A stretch of DNA of 12,559 nt from positions 1 to 12,559 of the forward strand of contig MU617467.1 in the NCBI GenBank assembly GCA_025201705.1. Direction: 5' to 3'. The position numbers and the translations under genes were made by a program. This DNA comes from Dissophora ornata (lineage: Eukaryota; Mortierellomycota; Mortierellomycetes; Mortierellales; Mortierellaceae). The stretch's first letter is position 1. Every line of letters starts with the position of its first letter. Below the pieces are notes generated by a model that worked only from the letters and a program-made list of their open reading frames with translations, was not told the origin of the DNA and ran no database searches. Of the stretch, positions 1-7,562 are shown in pieces.

Positions 1-14
1 CAAAAGGAACTTAC

Positions 15-1675
15 TCATGGTCATCCCACATGTTAACGGACGGGATTACCGCCAAGGCCTGTCCATAAGCGCCTTGACTGAACCAGGTGCAGTACCGGTT
101 AAAGTAATAGTTCTCAATCGCCTCTGACCAGTGTGACTTGACCGAGGTCTTTTCACGCTCCTCGACCGACGTGAGACCCAACCACTCCTTCATCTCTGCC
201 TCATCCAGCAGTCCGTCACAGTAGAGTTGATCGCCTCCTCCGATCATGATGTGGTAAGGTTGCTCGTTATGCTTTGCTAGCATATCGTTCCACAGCGGGT
301 TAGCACCTCCAAGAGCGACTATCACGAGAGAGACAGAGAGAGAGAGAGAAAAAAAAATGTGAGGCGTTTGTTTTTTTTTTTTTTGTTGTTGTTGTATTAG
401 TCAGATGTGCTTTGTCATGAGCAAATGAGCAATGGTACTGAATCCGAGGAGGGAAAAGGTGTTAGCACCATCTCAATAAAAGTTAGGACATTTGGAGCGG
501 GAGAAGAAGGGGGGAAGGGGAGGAGGAGGAATAACTTTTTTCACAAACGGGCTTACAAAAGACCAAAAAATAAATAAATAAATAACAACATGATCCGCAT
601 GGCCCAAAAGAGCAGAAAATGATAGAGAGAGATGATCTCTTCAACCTCTCTTTTTTGGTCCCCGTGCCCTTTTTTTTCATCCGCGGACACGTTTTTTTTT
701 TTTTTTTTTTTCGAAATATCAAAAGCTGCTGGCCCCCTCTTTTTGCAAAAACTTACCAGAATCCACCGAAGACGAGAACCCGTTACAGCTATAAAACATC
801 CATCTAAAGGTCTCTGCCCGTCCCGGCACAAAGAACGAATAGTTCGGTCCATGATTAACCGAGTACGAGATATTCTTTGTGTTATGCGTATCCTGCGGGA
901 TCACCAACGCAAATCTCCAGAACACCGCGTTCTTGTATTGATCAATTGCCTGTCCCATAACATGCTGTGGCGCTGCTCGACCGTCCGACCATGTCAAAGC
1001 CGGTGGTGCCTGTCCATATGCCTCGGGCCTTGACACCATCATCACAGACCCAATCCAGTGTCCTTGTTGGAGATCCATGTTCTGATACCGAAGAAGCGGT
1101 CCACACTGGAATGAAGACGAAGGCGCACCGGCATTCGGCGGCTGGTACTGTTGCTGCTGGTACTGTTGCTGCTGCTGAAATTGAGGAGCCATCGATGGCA
1201 CGGGCGAGTAAGGTGGCGACATCGCGCTAGTCGGAGAACCCGGATACCCTTGCTGCTGCTGAGGCGGCTGACCATAGGGATAACCAGGTGTCGGCATCAC
1301 ATGTGGCATACCGGTCGGATTAGGCGTTGGGACATGGTCCGGCAGCCCCGAGGGCATGCCATACGGTGATGTGATGGGCGCTCCATAGGGATTGCCTGAC
1401 GGAGTTCCGGGAGGAGGAGGGTACATGCCGCCGGAAGTAGGAGGGGGGACACCATAAACAGCACCAGGAGGGGGAGAGTACATCATACCTCCACCTGGAG
1501 ACTGAGGAGGAGGGTGCGAGGCGGGAGGCTGGTATGAAGTTTGAGGAGTGTAGGGCGCCGGGAATTGGGGCGGGTAGGCTGGAGGGTAGCCTTGCTGCTG
1601 GGGAGGTGGGGAGTTGGGTGGAGGGTAACCGCCATACCCTCCATTGTTGTTGTTCTGGTAAGGATTCGGATACAT
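15..1675 (-). CDS. PhoD-like metallophosphatase, N-terminal part (two exons seen, partial)
   Basis: Exon 1 is 757-1675 and exon 2 is 15-318. The donor GTAAGT at 756-751 and the acceptor TAG at 321-319 join Ser-306 to Val-Ala-Leu in frame. Exon 2 ends after GAC-CAT-GA at another GTAAGT (14-9), so the gene continues left of the window. I start at ATG 1675, because the frame further upstream has only a GTG. Residues 1-189 are low complexity, rich in Pro, Tyr, Gly and Gln, with YPPP-like repeats and a Q-rich block near 166-177. From about residue 190 the fungal PhoD-like pattern begins: CGPLLRY, a segment around FWRFALVIP, then YSCNGFS. The phosphatase core follows, with GGGDQLYCDG (Asp-336, a metal-ligand motif) and WDDH at the last visible codons; the split codon would give the family's WDDHD if the next exon starts with C or T. 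The family hydrolyses phosphodiesters or phosphomonoesters using bound metal. No signal peptide is visible, so an intracellular protein is likely. The substrate cannot be told. Confidence 0.88.
319..756 (-). other. Long intron of the PhoD-like gene, low complexity
   Basis: This 438-bp intron is about four times longer than the other introns in the window. It contains a run of 20 T (plus strand) at 692-711, an (AAAT)n tract near 566-584, a T run at 371-384 and a GA tract at 325-349. On the minus strand the GA tract becomes a CT-rich polypyrimidine stretch directly before the TAG acceptor. Short open frames here encode mostly Lys or Phe runs and look spurious. The intron call rests on donor and acceptor sequences and on phase agreement of the flanking exons. 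Confidence 0.8.
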
Positions 1676-2334
1676 GATCGAGGAAGTTTTTTTTTTTTGC
1701 ACTTTTTCCGAGTCTCCCTGTTCCGGAAAGTGAGATGAGGAAAGAGAAGAGATGAGGGGACGTAAAAAGAATGGAGGAGAAGAGAAGAGGAGAGTGTTGA
1801 AGTGTTCAGAGAGAGAAAAAGAAGCGGGAACTCAAAAATAGGGGGCGGATACAAAAGAGTTTGAGAGTAATCAGCCAGTTTAGAACTGTCCTTTGCCGCG
1901 GGGGGGTTGCAGCCAGAGATGCTGTCTGCGCTGTTGCGAGCAAGGAGATTCGACACGGGCTAAGCGAACCCCCCTTTCAGGTTTGTCTCTTATCATTTTT
2001 TGATCCTGTGGACTTTTGCTTTGCCAGGTCCTTACATAATGTCCATCGCACTTTTGTCCATCCCCCTCAAGCGGGCTGTGCGCACCGGCAATACCTCGTG
2101 AGGCTCAAATGCACGCTTTGCATACACCCAATGATTGTTCTCCCATGCGTGATGCCTATCTCTTCTCTCAGAGGCAGCACTCATTTCCCAGGACATCACG
2201 ACTTCCCTTTGGCATTCTCAGGTTCGGAGGACTGTACACAAGTAAAAATAAATTCGGCAGCCGGCGCCCCGGCTGCGGAGCTGGTTGGCCACATATCGCC
2301 TCACACAGTAATGTGACATATATACAATTTGGGT
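1676..2334. other. Intergenic: PhoD-like gene promoter side and 3' flank of the dioxygenase gene
   Basis: No coding frame with family resemblance is visible. The part next to the PhoD start (1676-1830) is purine-rich on the plus strand, so strongly CT-rich on the coding strand, with an A run just before the ATG, as is common in fungal promoters and leaders. The part from about 1861 to 2316 has an open plus-strand frame of 151 codons without recognisable motifs; I read it as chance. A GC-rich hairpin lies at 2257-2276. Confidence 0.6.
2257..2276. repeat. Perfect GC-rich hairpin (8-bp stem, 4-nt loop)
   Basis: The arms are GCAGCCGG (2257-2264) and CCGGCTGC (2269-2276) around the loop CGCC. They are exact reverse complements. 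The hairpin lies about 60 bases beyond the putative polyadenylation signal of the dioxygenase gene, so it is probably outside the mature transcript. Its role is unknown. Confidence 0.75.
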
Positions 2335-2340
2335 TTTATT
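2335..2340 (-). promoter_or_regulatory. Putative polyadenylation signal AATAAA of the dioxygenase gene
   Basis: TTTATT on the plus strand reads AATAAA on the coding strand, about 138 bases past the stop codon at 2478. Position and sequence fit a cleavage/polyadenylation signal. No transcript evidence is available here. Confidence 0.5.
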
Positions 2341-2477
2341 CATTGACACGCTGACTTCATTTTGTGTTTTTTTTTTTGTGTGTGTTTTTGTTTCTGCTTG
2401 CGCAGCTCTGTTACTCTTTCCCCCTTGCAGCATGGGTGAAGCTCTGTTGTTGTTGTTTCTCCTTCTCTTCCCTAGAG

Positions 2478-2978
2478 CTACTTCTTGGAGGGAGGAGCAT
2501 TGTATCCCAAACCCAGCTCGGGATACTGCGACGGGACATGGTCAATAACCGGTCTCAGCCTCGAATAATCCAATGGTACAGGTGTTCCCAACCAAGTCGC
2601 TCTCGTAGAATGGTCCGCAATCTCTTCCTTCGTCAACGGATGAATCAACACCGAGTGAGGTCCCCGGTTCAAGACAAACCAAGAATAACAACGGGCAAAA
2701 TCCTCACGAGCACACCAGACTTCGTAGCTACCAATTGGGTGTGGACCGCGTGGAGAGGTGTTGACACCGTTCTTGAGTGGGACGACTTGGAAGAATCCTT
2801 GGTCAGCTAGTTGGAGGATACGGTCGCGCAACTTGACAGCGGAGGCTTGCGAGGCACCATTGTCCTGGAACCAGTAGAGATGGAAATGGAACTCTTTGAT
2901 CTCATTGTCGTACTCGGACTGGAGGTCGGAGGTGCTAGGGGAGGTGGAGGAGGAGTCTTTGCTAGACATGAGAAGCAT
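2478..2978 (-). CDS. DOPA 4,5-dioxygenase family protein
   Basis: Single exon, 166 residues, stop TAG. The protein matches the pattern of the small DOPA 4,5-dioxygenase family known from Amanita pigment synthesis: IKEFHFHLYW (His-31, His-33), a segment rich in Ala and Arg (SAVKLRDRI), GPHPIGSYEVW (His-80), an RGPHSVLIHP block (His-113) and DHSTRATWLG (His-123). The conserved histidines are candidate metal ligands or catalytic residues. In the characterised member the enzyme opens the ring of L-DOPA; many bacterial and fungal relatives have no known substrate. I chose ATG 2978 because it has A at -3. ATG 2969 (three codons later) is also possible, and the frame stays open to 3134 but the added residues look like leader sequence. 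The first 25 residues are Ser/Thr-rich and not conserved. No pigment-pathway partner is seen nearby, so a role in betalain-like pigment formation would be speculation. Confidence 0.88.
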   Translation of the reverse strand: MLLMSSKDSSSTSPSTSDLQSEYDNEIKEFHFHLYWFQDNGASQASAVKLRDRILQLADQGFFQVVPLKNGVNTSPRGPHPIGSYEVWCAREDFARCYSWFVLNRGPHSVLIHPLTKEEIADHSTRATWLGTPVPLDYSRLRPVIDHVPSQYPELGLGYNAPPSKK

Positions 2979-3361
2979 GTTTAGATGTGGGCGATGATGG
3001 ATGATGGATGATGAATGGATGGACAGAAAAGGACAGACCTGTGGGAAGTTAATATGTACTTCGGTTATCAGATGGAACATGGGAAGCACATCGCTACCTT
3101 TTTCAGAAATCATAGGTCTGTAGCAAGACGCCATTGGTTACGCCGATTAGCACTCCCACGAGAAGGTATCGGCCCTCCACGAACCGGATGCCTTCCTGGG
3201 AGAATGCTTGCCCCATCGCATAGCGGCAAAGAGACCACCCGTGTCTGCATCCACCCCGTAGAGCGTTTGCAAGGCTGCGTTCTGAATTGAGCTTTTTTGT
3301 ATCCACACCCAACGTCCAACTCCTCTTTCTTTCCGTGCAATACAGCATACCCTGATTCGTG
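2979..3361. other. Intergenic: promoter/leader of the dioxygenase gene
   Basis: This lies between the dioxygenase start and the 3' end of the RNA-binding protein gene. It holds an imperfect GATGGAT repeat near 2991-3020. Minus-strand open frames at 3103-3396 and 3110-3436 have hydrophobic patches but no family resemblance and overlap each other. On the minus strand a CAG at the end of AACTTCCCACAG (complement of 3040-3051) could act as a splice acceptor inside the leader, so a non-coding first exon is possible. I see no conserved upstream coding exon. Confidence 0.5.
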
Positions 3362-3367
3362 TTTATT
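3362..3367 (-). promoter_or_regulatory. Putative polyadenylation signal AATAAA of the RNA-binding protein gene
   Basis: TTTATT on the plus strand reads AATAAA on the coding strand, about 118 bases past the TGA at 3485-3487. It is a plausible cleavage/polyadenylation signal by position. Confidence 0.5.
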
Positions 3368-3484
3368 GAGCAAAATAGGATAAATACCGAAAGCATATAG
3401 TACAGTGACGAATAAAAGCCAGGCCGGTTCGAGCAATTATCTGCTTCAATGCATCACCCTCTCTCGCTCTCCCGCTCTCTCTCC

Positions 3485-5470
3485 TCAAAAGAATCCGCGG
3501 TTGACACCCGAGGTTGAAAGTGAGTTCATATTGCTCAGCTGGGGGTCGGACTGCAGGCGTAGCGATGTGATACGCTGCTCCTCCCGCTGGAGCTGTGCCA
3601 TCCTGTGCTGCTGCACCTTCAACATTTGCTGCGCTGCCAAAAGCTGATCCGAATAGAGAGTGCCTGCGTTTGTAATACTAGTAGGCCCAGGAGAAATTGA
3701 TACCTTGGTGAGTAATGGACGCCACATCACGACGAACTTCCAGAATCAAGTCAACAGCACCCAGCGACAACTTACGTTCCCTTGACGGCCTTCTCCAAAA
3801 TCTTCATAGGTCCATGGATTCCAGTCGGAGCATGAACAGGCGACGACGGCATGTCGCTGTGGAGGATAACGTTCTTTCGCATGCTGACTCTCAAGACTTT
3901 TCCTGTAAAGAGAAGCCAAGTATTCAATTACAATCCTTCTTCTTCTCGCAAGCCACTCCACAAAGAAAAATGCAACGAAAAAAAAATGCAACAAAAAAAA
4001 CCATACCATTATCAGCTTTCTTTCCGTGCAAGTTCTCGATGGCTGCAAGGCCAGCTGCCTTCCTTGCATATGTCACCTGAGAAAATCCGTTTGTGCAGAT
4101 GCAAGATTTGATCTCACCAAATCTGGAGCAAACATACTATGAACGAAAAAATGACAGGGTTAGATCACAACCTTATGGCAGCGGCAGTCATCACTTCTAA
4201 CCGTCGGTTCATCGCGCTCCACTGCTATCGTCGTTTTATAAATTTATATACCTTGACATCTTCCGCTGTCGTGCCAGGATCAAGGTTTTCAATCTCAATC
4301 GTGACAGGACCACTCTCTCCGCGGAAGGTGACGCTGGTGCTGGGTGCCGATCCCTTGATCGACACCACTCCATCTTCTGCATCCATGTCCATATCCATGT
4401 CCATGTTCATCGAAGAGCTAGCTTCAGGCACCCTGCTATTGCTGTTGCTGTTGCTGCTGCTACCATGAGCAGCCTGTGCCTGTGATCTCGTGTCGTGGTT
4501 GCCGCGACTATTGACACCAGAGCGAGAATCTATAGGAGCGTCGCTTCCTCTTCTATCGCCATTCCTATTGCCACTGCTGTAGCTGCTCACACCCCCTCTG
4601 CTGCCACTGCTGTGGCTGCTTGCACCGTTTTTGTTGCCACTGTTGTGGTTACTGGGGCCGTTTCTGTTGCCACCGTTGTTGTGGTTGCTAGGGCCGCTCC
4701 TGCTATCCAATCTATCATTCGACCGGCTGTTGTTCGTGGCAGGGGCAGGGCTGGGTCGATAATAATCTCCTCCACGGCTTCCACCGTTCTGTGCAACTGG
4801 ACCCATGTTCCTGGGTCCAGTTGGGATGCGGTCATTATGGGTCGTAAGTGTCAATTTAGGCGTAGGTGCCACAGCTGTCTCTCTCTTCGGCGCCTGAGTT
4901 GTCACCAATCGCAAAGACTTGGTCGTCAAGGGTCCTGTTACTGTTGCCGCTGCCTTTGCTGCTGCTGCCATCTGCTGCTGTTTACCCCTCTCCTGCCCTG
5001 CTCTGTAGTTTGTTGTGAAAAGTTTTAGGGTTGTAGCTGGCTTGGGGATGTATCCTGCAGTGAAGATCTCTTGGACGGGTGCTTTAGCAGCCTTGTATGA
5101 CTCTGTGAACAGCGCCGTTTCCTTCTTGGCAGCGCTTGGTCGCTACACACAAAGCATAATAAGGATGAGTAAAGAAACGCAGGGATATCCTTCTCTCTCT
5201 GCGAAAGACGACGATACAATATCCAGTGTTCCTGCGCCTAAACTGAAGGGGGTGCCAGCAACTTACAGCATATGGTGAGGCAGTCTTGCCAGCTTTGGCG
5301 CCCTTTTGTGTTCTGATGGCAGCTCCCCTAGTCTGGATTCCCCCCGAAACCTTCTTAGGGATGGCGGTAGACTTTGCGGCAAGAGGAGACACCTTCTTGC
5401 CATGCATCTTTTTCTTATCCCCACGCTGTGTCTTGATGATGTCGTCCAGACTCTGATCGATCATGCTCAT
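3485..5470 (-). CDS. ALY/REF- or SKAR-like RRM protein, candidate mRNA export adaptor (five exons)
   Basis: Exons: 5267-5470, 4252-5142, 4007-4136, 3776-3902 and 3485-3677. Introns are 124, 115, 104 and 98 bp, all GT-AG, and the total of 1545 bases closes as 514 codons plus stop. The N-terminus MSMIDQSLDDIIK matches the UAP56-binding motif of REF/ALY adaptors, which hand spliced mRNA to the nuclear export receptor. Residues 20-125 are basic. Residues about 126-345 are a low-complexity linker rich in Ser, Asn, Gly and Arg with an 11-12-residue tandem repeat (about 218-262) and a Met-Asp run (about 315-325). A single RRM covers about 347-417: VTIEIENL (RNP2-like), FGEIKSC, and SQVTYARKAAGLAAIENLHG, with a short beta2-beta3 region as in REF and SKAR (POLDIP3). 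The last 60 residues are Gln-rich with a likely coiled coil (SDQLLAAQQMLKVQQHR). Animal ALYREF is about half this length, and its C-terminal second UAP56-binding motif is not evident here. Expected site of action is the nucleus. Family assignment is fairly sure; ALY versus SKAR is not. Confidence 0.82.
3962..4001. repeat. Short A-rich tandem duplication inside intron 3
   Basis: Two adjacent copies of an AAATGCAAC-type unit separated by A runs lie within intron 3 (3903-4006) of the RRM gene. On the coding strand this gives T-rich stretches just after the donor. It is probably replication slippage. Confidence 0.5.
4560..4694 (-). repeat. Coding minisatellite: about four 33-36-bp units in the RRM gene
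   Basis: Consecutive units encode variants of the pattern G-P/A/V-S-N/S-H/Y-N/S-S-G-N/S-R/K-N/G. The first contains one extra residue. Units differ at synonymous and nonsynonymous sites but keep the His/Tyr and Gly spacing. They sit in the disordered linker before the RRM. Length changes in whole units keep the reading frame, so strains may differ in copy number. Confidence 0.7.
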
Positions 5471-5658
5471 GCTAGCTAAACTGAGGGTGAGGTTGACTGG
5501 TGGGTGGCCGACGCTGATGAGTGAATCAGGTGAAGAATGGGGAAGAGAAAGAGATGGCGAGCGGCGAAAGGAGGGGAATGTGTGAAACGGGATTAGGAAA
5601 GAAATGATTTGTTATTTTTACTTGCTCCTCGCCTCCAGCACCACTCAAGCCAGCCGAA
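5471..5658. promoter_or_regulatory. Promoter and leader region of the RRM protein gene
   Basis: These 188 bases lie upstream of ATG 5470 and before the stop of the unassigned ORF. No clear TATA box is seen. An A/T-rich patch with TTATTTTTA is at about 5612-5620, and the coding strand has CT-rich runs at 5524-5576. Assignment rests on position only. Confidence 0.4.
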
Positions 5659-6207
5659 CTAATATTGCCAGGCCTGAACTCCGTCCGCTTTGATCGAGGA
5701 CCCTCTTCTCAACTCCCCCCCACACACACACACCCCAGCATCGTCGCCTGCATGAAGAATAGCCTCTTTGAGCGAGGCCTCCTGGTTGCCCCTTTCCCGT
5801 ATTTTTAGACCGGCGACCTGCCTACGGTCAAGCAGTGAAGCAGTGCCTTGTATCTTAAGGGGTAGGTCGTTCCAGCCACAGTTCACCTGGGGCCGCATTT
5901 GACCACTGGACAGTCTGGCCAATGATCGATTGCTCGCAAGCGAAATTGGCCTCGTGGTCCTGATCCACGTTTTATCGATCACGGGCTGTTCTAAATAGCA
6001 GCGATCAACGAAATAGCAGAGGGTCCAGACATCAAGATGCTTTCGATTCCAGATATCAATATTCCTGCCCAAGACGACAGGATAAATGCGTTCCGTAGTA
6101 CATAAACTCCTGATACCTAAAACTGGCATACGTCCAGCATACCTCCGAAAGCGCTGCATGCTGAACGGAAGCCTAGAATAAAGTCTGATGATGAATGGTA
6201 CAGCCAC
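5659..6207 (-). CDS. Unassigned ORF, about 182 codons, doubtful
   Basis: The longest open frame in this stretch. It opens at a GTG codon; the frame continues upstream about 33 more bases to a TGA, with no ATG at a good position. In-frame ATGs appear only further in, from MQRFRRYAG onward. The N-terminal part has a hydrophobic segment (LCTLLFIVAVPFIIRLY when read from upstream) followed by a Trp/Cys/Arg-rich stretch with WNRKHLDVWTLCYFVDRCYLEQ and WIRTTRP. The C-terminal part passes through a CA microsatellite (5721-5732), read as VCVCGG, which looks non-coding. A CTACAG just upstream (minus strand, near 6241-6246) could be a splice acceptor, making this an internal or terminal exon. I do not recognise the family. 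It could be a lineage-specific gene, a decayed gene, a transposon scrap or chance. Confidence 0.25.
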   Translation of the reverse strand: MAVPFIIRLYSRLPFSMQRFRRYAGRMPVLGIRSLCTTERIYPVVLGRNIDIWNRKHLDVWTLCYFVDRCYLEQPVIDKTWIRTTRPISLASNRSLARLSSGQMRPQVNCGWNDLPLKIQGTASLLDRRQVAGLKIRERGNQEASLKEAILHAGDDAGVCVCGGELRRGSSIKADGVQAWQY

Positions 6208-7537
6208 AATGAAGAGTAGCGTGCAGAGCGAGTCGTTCCTGTAGTTTGAAAATAATCAATTCGATAGTGCAGTAAATAGGCTGCTTTTGCAATCTATCGA
6301 CCATGTCTATGATTGCAGTGGCAACATCAGTACATGTTGCCAACTTAAATCACAGCATAGCAACGTGTAAGCGCGGTTCTTGCGCGAGGGTTGCCTGCAA
6401 GCGACACATCAAAAATGGAATCTGTTAACACGGGGGACACGGGGGCGAGTCCATTAGGGTGAGGAACTGCCATGTCCATGAAAAACGGCGGAGACCTCCC
6501 TGGATTGCTCGAGGGCTACAAATGTTTTTATTGGCGACCACAATAACCCAGGTCGAGTATGGTATCGGGGGAGTTCAAGTCGCAGCTAGCATCAATGGCA
6601 CCAACTCTTACCCACCATGTCAGTCTGCGTCACTTCTTTCATAAGAAATAGACAGGGCTTTCTCGCTATCAAGGGAACGTCCAAGTGCACCTTGTCTCCT
6701 GGGAAAGTCATTGTTGACGAGCGACTTACATCCATACATCCAGACGGCGTGCGTTGTAGTTTATCATCATATGATGGAGCCAAGCTCTATCATTATCCGA
6801 TAGACTGTCTTGGTGGACACTATATACAAGAAAAGTTCAAATTAAGCACGAGAAGTCGTTCATAGAATGGGCAAGGAGCTTGTGTGCGCACACAGTTTCG
6901 AGTTGCAAAAAAAGGTATAAGAAGACGCTGCAGGTCAAGACGCATGGACGACGACGACGATGCAGTACGGCCCAGTTTCGTTTTCTTATTTGCCCTAGTC
7001 ATCATGCATGTCCTCAAAACGCGTCTTTGAACAAAACAATAAAAACTACCTATCCCCTTGTCTACGGTTTAGGATTTCCGAGATAACCTAAAAAGCTTCA
7101 GACGCCGCAAAAAAGAGAATCCAGGGATAATCGGTAGCAAATATATTAGTCTACAACAGTCTGGACCCTGGCGTTGCCTGTGATTCCCAATTTCCAGCAA
7201 GATTAAAAGCTCAACTGCAATCATTCCCAAGAAGCGAAAACGCCCATCAGTCAGAGCCGCCTTTACCCAGAACCATGTTTTTGCATAACTTTTTTTTTTT
7301 TTATTTTGTGCCAAGGATCGCGTTCCGATTCGCTGGATTTTGAATGACGCATTCTGTTGGATTACTGATGCTTGTTTTTCTTGTGGTCAAGAGACAAACT
7401 GGATAGTTTAACAGTGTTTGTTCATGTGTATAGCTTGGGCGCAGACTGCGACAGCGTGTTTATGGTATCGGCCTTTACCCTGTCCGGGATAGACGCATGA
7501 GAAAGTGCGCGACACGCTCCAAGAAACCGAGAATTCC
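6208..7537. other. Non-coding or unrecognised DNA
   Basis: No gene is recognised. Contents: a perfect hairpin at 6319-6342, a duplicated ACACGGGGG unit near 6428-6445, short plus-strand frames at 6459-6644 and 6617-6865, and a T run at about 7289-7301. The short frames overlap open frames on the other strand and show no domain or motif. No tRNA fold was found by eye. Confidence 0.5.
6319..6342. repeat. Perfect hairpin (9-bp stem, 6-nt loop)
   Basis: Arms TGGCAACAT (6319-6327) and ATGTTGCCA (6334-6342) are exact reverse complements around CAGTAC. It lies upstream of the unassigned ORF on the minus strand. It could be a dyad-symmetric protein binding site or chance. Confidence 0.7.
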
Positions 7538-7562
7538 AAAAAAAAAAAAAAAAAAAAAAAAA
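7538..7562. repeat. Poly-A run of 25 bases
   Basis: An uninterrupted run of 25 A. It could be a microsatellite or the tail of an old retroposed sequence. I see no flanking target-site duplication and no clear internal A or B promoter box in the 220 bases before it. Confidence 0.85.

Noticed and set aside
1483..1956. 157-codon minus-strand frame
   Set aside because: Overlaps the first exon of the PhoD-like gene in another frame and its CT-rich promoter; no motif.
2979..3134. N-terminal extension of the dioxygenase frame to 3134
   Set aside because: The added residues translate simple GATG repeats and leader-like sequence, and the family usually starts close to the HxH motif.
3103..3436. Two minus-strand frames with a hydrophobic stretch (RYLLVGVLIGVTNGVLLQT)
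   Set aside because: They overlap in different frames, cover the 3' end of one gene and the promoter of the next, and I recognise no family. A small unknown exon cannot be fully excluded.
4495..5028. 177-codon plus-strand frame rich in Ala, Val and Thr
   Set aside because: Antisense to the repetitive linker exon of the RRM gene; its composition simply mirrors the Ser/Asn/Gly repeats.
6545..6605. Possible tRNA (GTTCAAGTC resembles a T-loop/B box)
   Set aside because: The flanking bases do not pair as a T stem, and no A box or acceptor stem is found at the right distance.
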